Assembly: GCF_004353905.1 (NCBI RefSeq)
Contig: NZ_SMOD01000063.1
Coordinates: 1-32,063 of the forward strand
DNA length: 32,063 nucleotides
Direction of reading: 5' to 3'
From: Paraburkholderia guartelaensis
GTDB lineage: Bacteria > Pseudomonadota > Gammaproteobacteria > Burkholderiales > Burkholderiaceae
Of the stretch, positions 31,438 through 32,063 are shown piece after piece (the first letter of the stretch is position 1; the number at the start of each line of letters is the position of its first letter). The translations under genes and the position numbers were made by a program. The notes beneath the pieces are model-generated. The model made no database searches. It saw nothing but the letters and a program-made list of their open reading frames with translations, and had not been told where the DNA came from.

Positions 31438-31814
31438 GGAAATTGACCCGTGGGGACTACACGGGGACTACGGTCGCGCGCTTTCGGCGTAGCATCCGGA
31501 ACCCGGATCGAAGTGCAACGTTGCACCTTGAGTCGGCTACCGACCGCGCCGCGCAATCCGGCGTCTCGGTACAGACATGGCCGGCCAGGTGGATAGCCCG
31601 TCCATAATGACCGCGCTATCCCGAAAGCCCTCTGACCTGGCTGGTCCCGCCGACGGCTTTCACTGTGCGATCTCCAGCCGGTTGCCCGCAACGATGAGCT
31701 TTACAGGATCGGCCTTCTTCCACTGCGTTTTCGACCGACCACCCGGCGTTGCCCGAGGCCGTTAAAGAGTCGCCCCTGAACAATTCGTTTTGGCCGTCAT
31801 CGGCAACATCGGCG
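31438..31814. other. Remnant region between dispersed repeat and IS5-type transposase
   Basis: About 380 bp with no intact gene. A 9-bp direct repeat GGGGACTAC (31452 and 31463) lies near its left edge, resembling the repeated ends of some IS elements. A small minus-strand frame with an in-frame stop lies at 31660-31800. It looks like accumulated mobile-element debris. Confidence 0.45.
31660..31800 (-). pseudogene. Short frame with internal stop, unknown
   Basis: On the minus strand an ATG at 31800 opens MTAKTNCSGATL, then TAA at 31764-31762, and the same frame continues RPRATPGGRSKTQWKKADPV and KLIVAGNRLEIAQ to TGA at 31660. The second part has protein-like composition. It could be an interrupted small gene or a chance frame; I do not recognise it. 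Confidence 0.3.
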
Positions 31815-32063
31815 TCAGCGGGCGGATGCTCTCTGATCGACAGCGAAGAACAGGGCGATGAGAACAAGGGCGTAAAAAAGCCGCAGCTTCCTCAGGATCA
31901 TCCGCAGGTTGTGACCGGCGCCGCATAGCACAGCGTGCATCGCGTCACCGAGCGCTCCCTTCAGCCAGTTCCGATCGAGTTTGCCATCTGTCTTCATGTG
32001 GCCGATGGCTGGCTCGATCGCACTGCGCCGTCTGATCATCGCTCGTAGTCTCCGCGTGATGCC
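31815..32063 (-). CDS. IS5-family transposase, C-terminal part, cut by window edge
   Basis: The minus-strand frame enters from the right edge and ends at 31815 with TGA. The 82 visible residues include GITRRLRAMIRRRSAIEPAI, GHMKTDGKLDRNWLKGALGD and AMHAVLCGAGHNLRMILRKL. The RRRSAIEPAIGHMK block carries the catalytic Glu of the DDE triad and is diagnostic for IS5-type transposases. The N-terminal part, with both Asp residues, lies beyond the window. The left terminus may be near 31765, but the inverted repeat cannot be confirmed. Confidence 0.88.
   Translation of the reverse strand, partial: GITRRLRAMIRRRSAIEPAIGHMKTDGKLDRNWLKGALGDAMHAVLCGAGHNLRMILRKLRLFYALVLIALFFAVDQRASAR

Overview
The window comes from a high-GC betaproteobacterium, most likely of the Burkholderiaceae (Burkholderia, Paraburkholderia or Caballeronia). 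The reasons are the strong GC3 bias, which opens long antisense reading frames; the gene content (UbiM hydroxylase, DUF2760 with paired Hsp70-like genes, a Kup transporter followed by a DUF1269 protein); and a gene-end dispersed repeat with a GCCCC/GGGGC hairpin that resembles repeats of this group. No rRNA, tRNA or CRISPR array was seen. Gene names rest on recognition of families and motifs; no database search was possible.

Layout. Positions 1-293 hold the 5' end of an IS256-type element, which abuts a copy of the dispersed repeat (294-370). Positions 371-6375 hold signalling and envelope genes: an OmpR-type regulator without a kinase, a small lipoprotein, a secreted LprI-like protein, a second regulator with its EnvZ-like kinase (4-bp gap), and a Tat/lipoprotein-type tyrosine phosphatase homologue whose catalytic loop has lost Cys and Arg. 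Positions 6376-10842 hold a stand-alone FlhC homologue behind a strong sigma70-like promoter, a hypothetical gene, an Asp-rich tail-anchored protein, an alpha/beta hydrolase with a CVKP-repeat tail, and a zinc-ribbon/TM/TPR protein. Positions 10874-12851 form a TetR-glycosyltransferase operon headed by a perfect 51-bp palindrome.

Positions 12854-14514 (minus strand) pair a bacteriohemerythrin with the O2-dependent ubiquinone hydroxylase UbiM. Positions 14790-20019 hold metabolic genes: a small protein, a D-cysteine desulfhydrase-like PLP enzyme, a SnoaL-like protein, an alpha/beta hydrolase, a cytochrome P450 and YceH. Positions 20115-25353 are a tight minus-strand operon, DUF2760 - Hsp70-like - Hsp70-like/DUF3731, probably a specialised chaperone unit. 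Positions 25746-28325 hold the DUF1269 protein and Kup. Positions 28584-31359 hold a NUP-family lipoprotein and a QhpG/LodB-like flavoprotein. The right edge (31360-32063) has a second, inverted copy of the dispersed repeat followed by remnants and the 3' end of an IS5-family transposase.

The segment reads as a mostly stable chromosomal block bounded by inverted dispersed repeats that have each attracted mobile DNA. The candidates most worth follow-up are the hemerythrin-UbiM pair, the DUF2760/double-Hsp70 operon, the catalytically dead phosphatase, the solo FlhC and the giant TetR palindrome.
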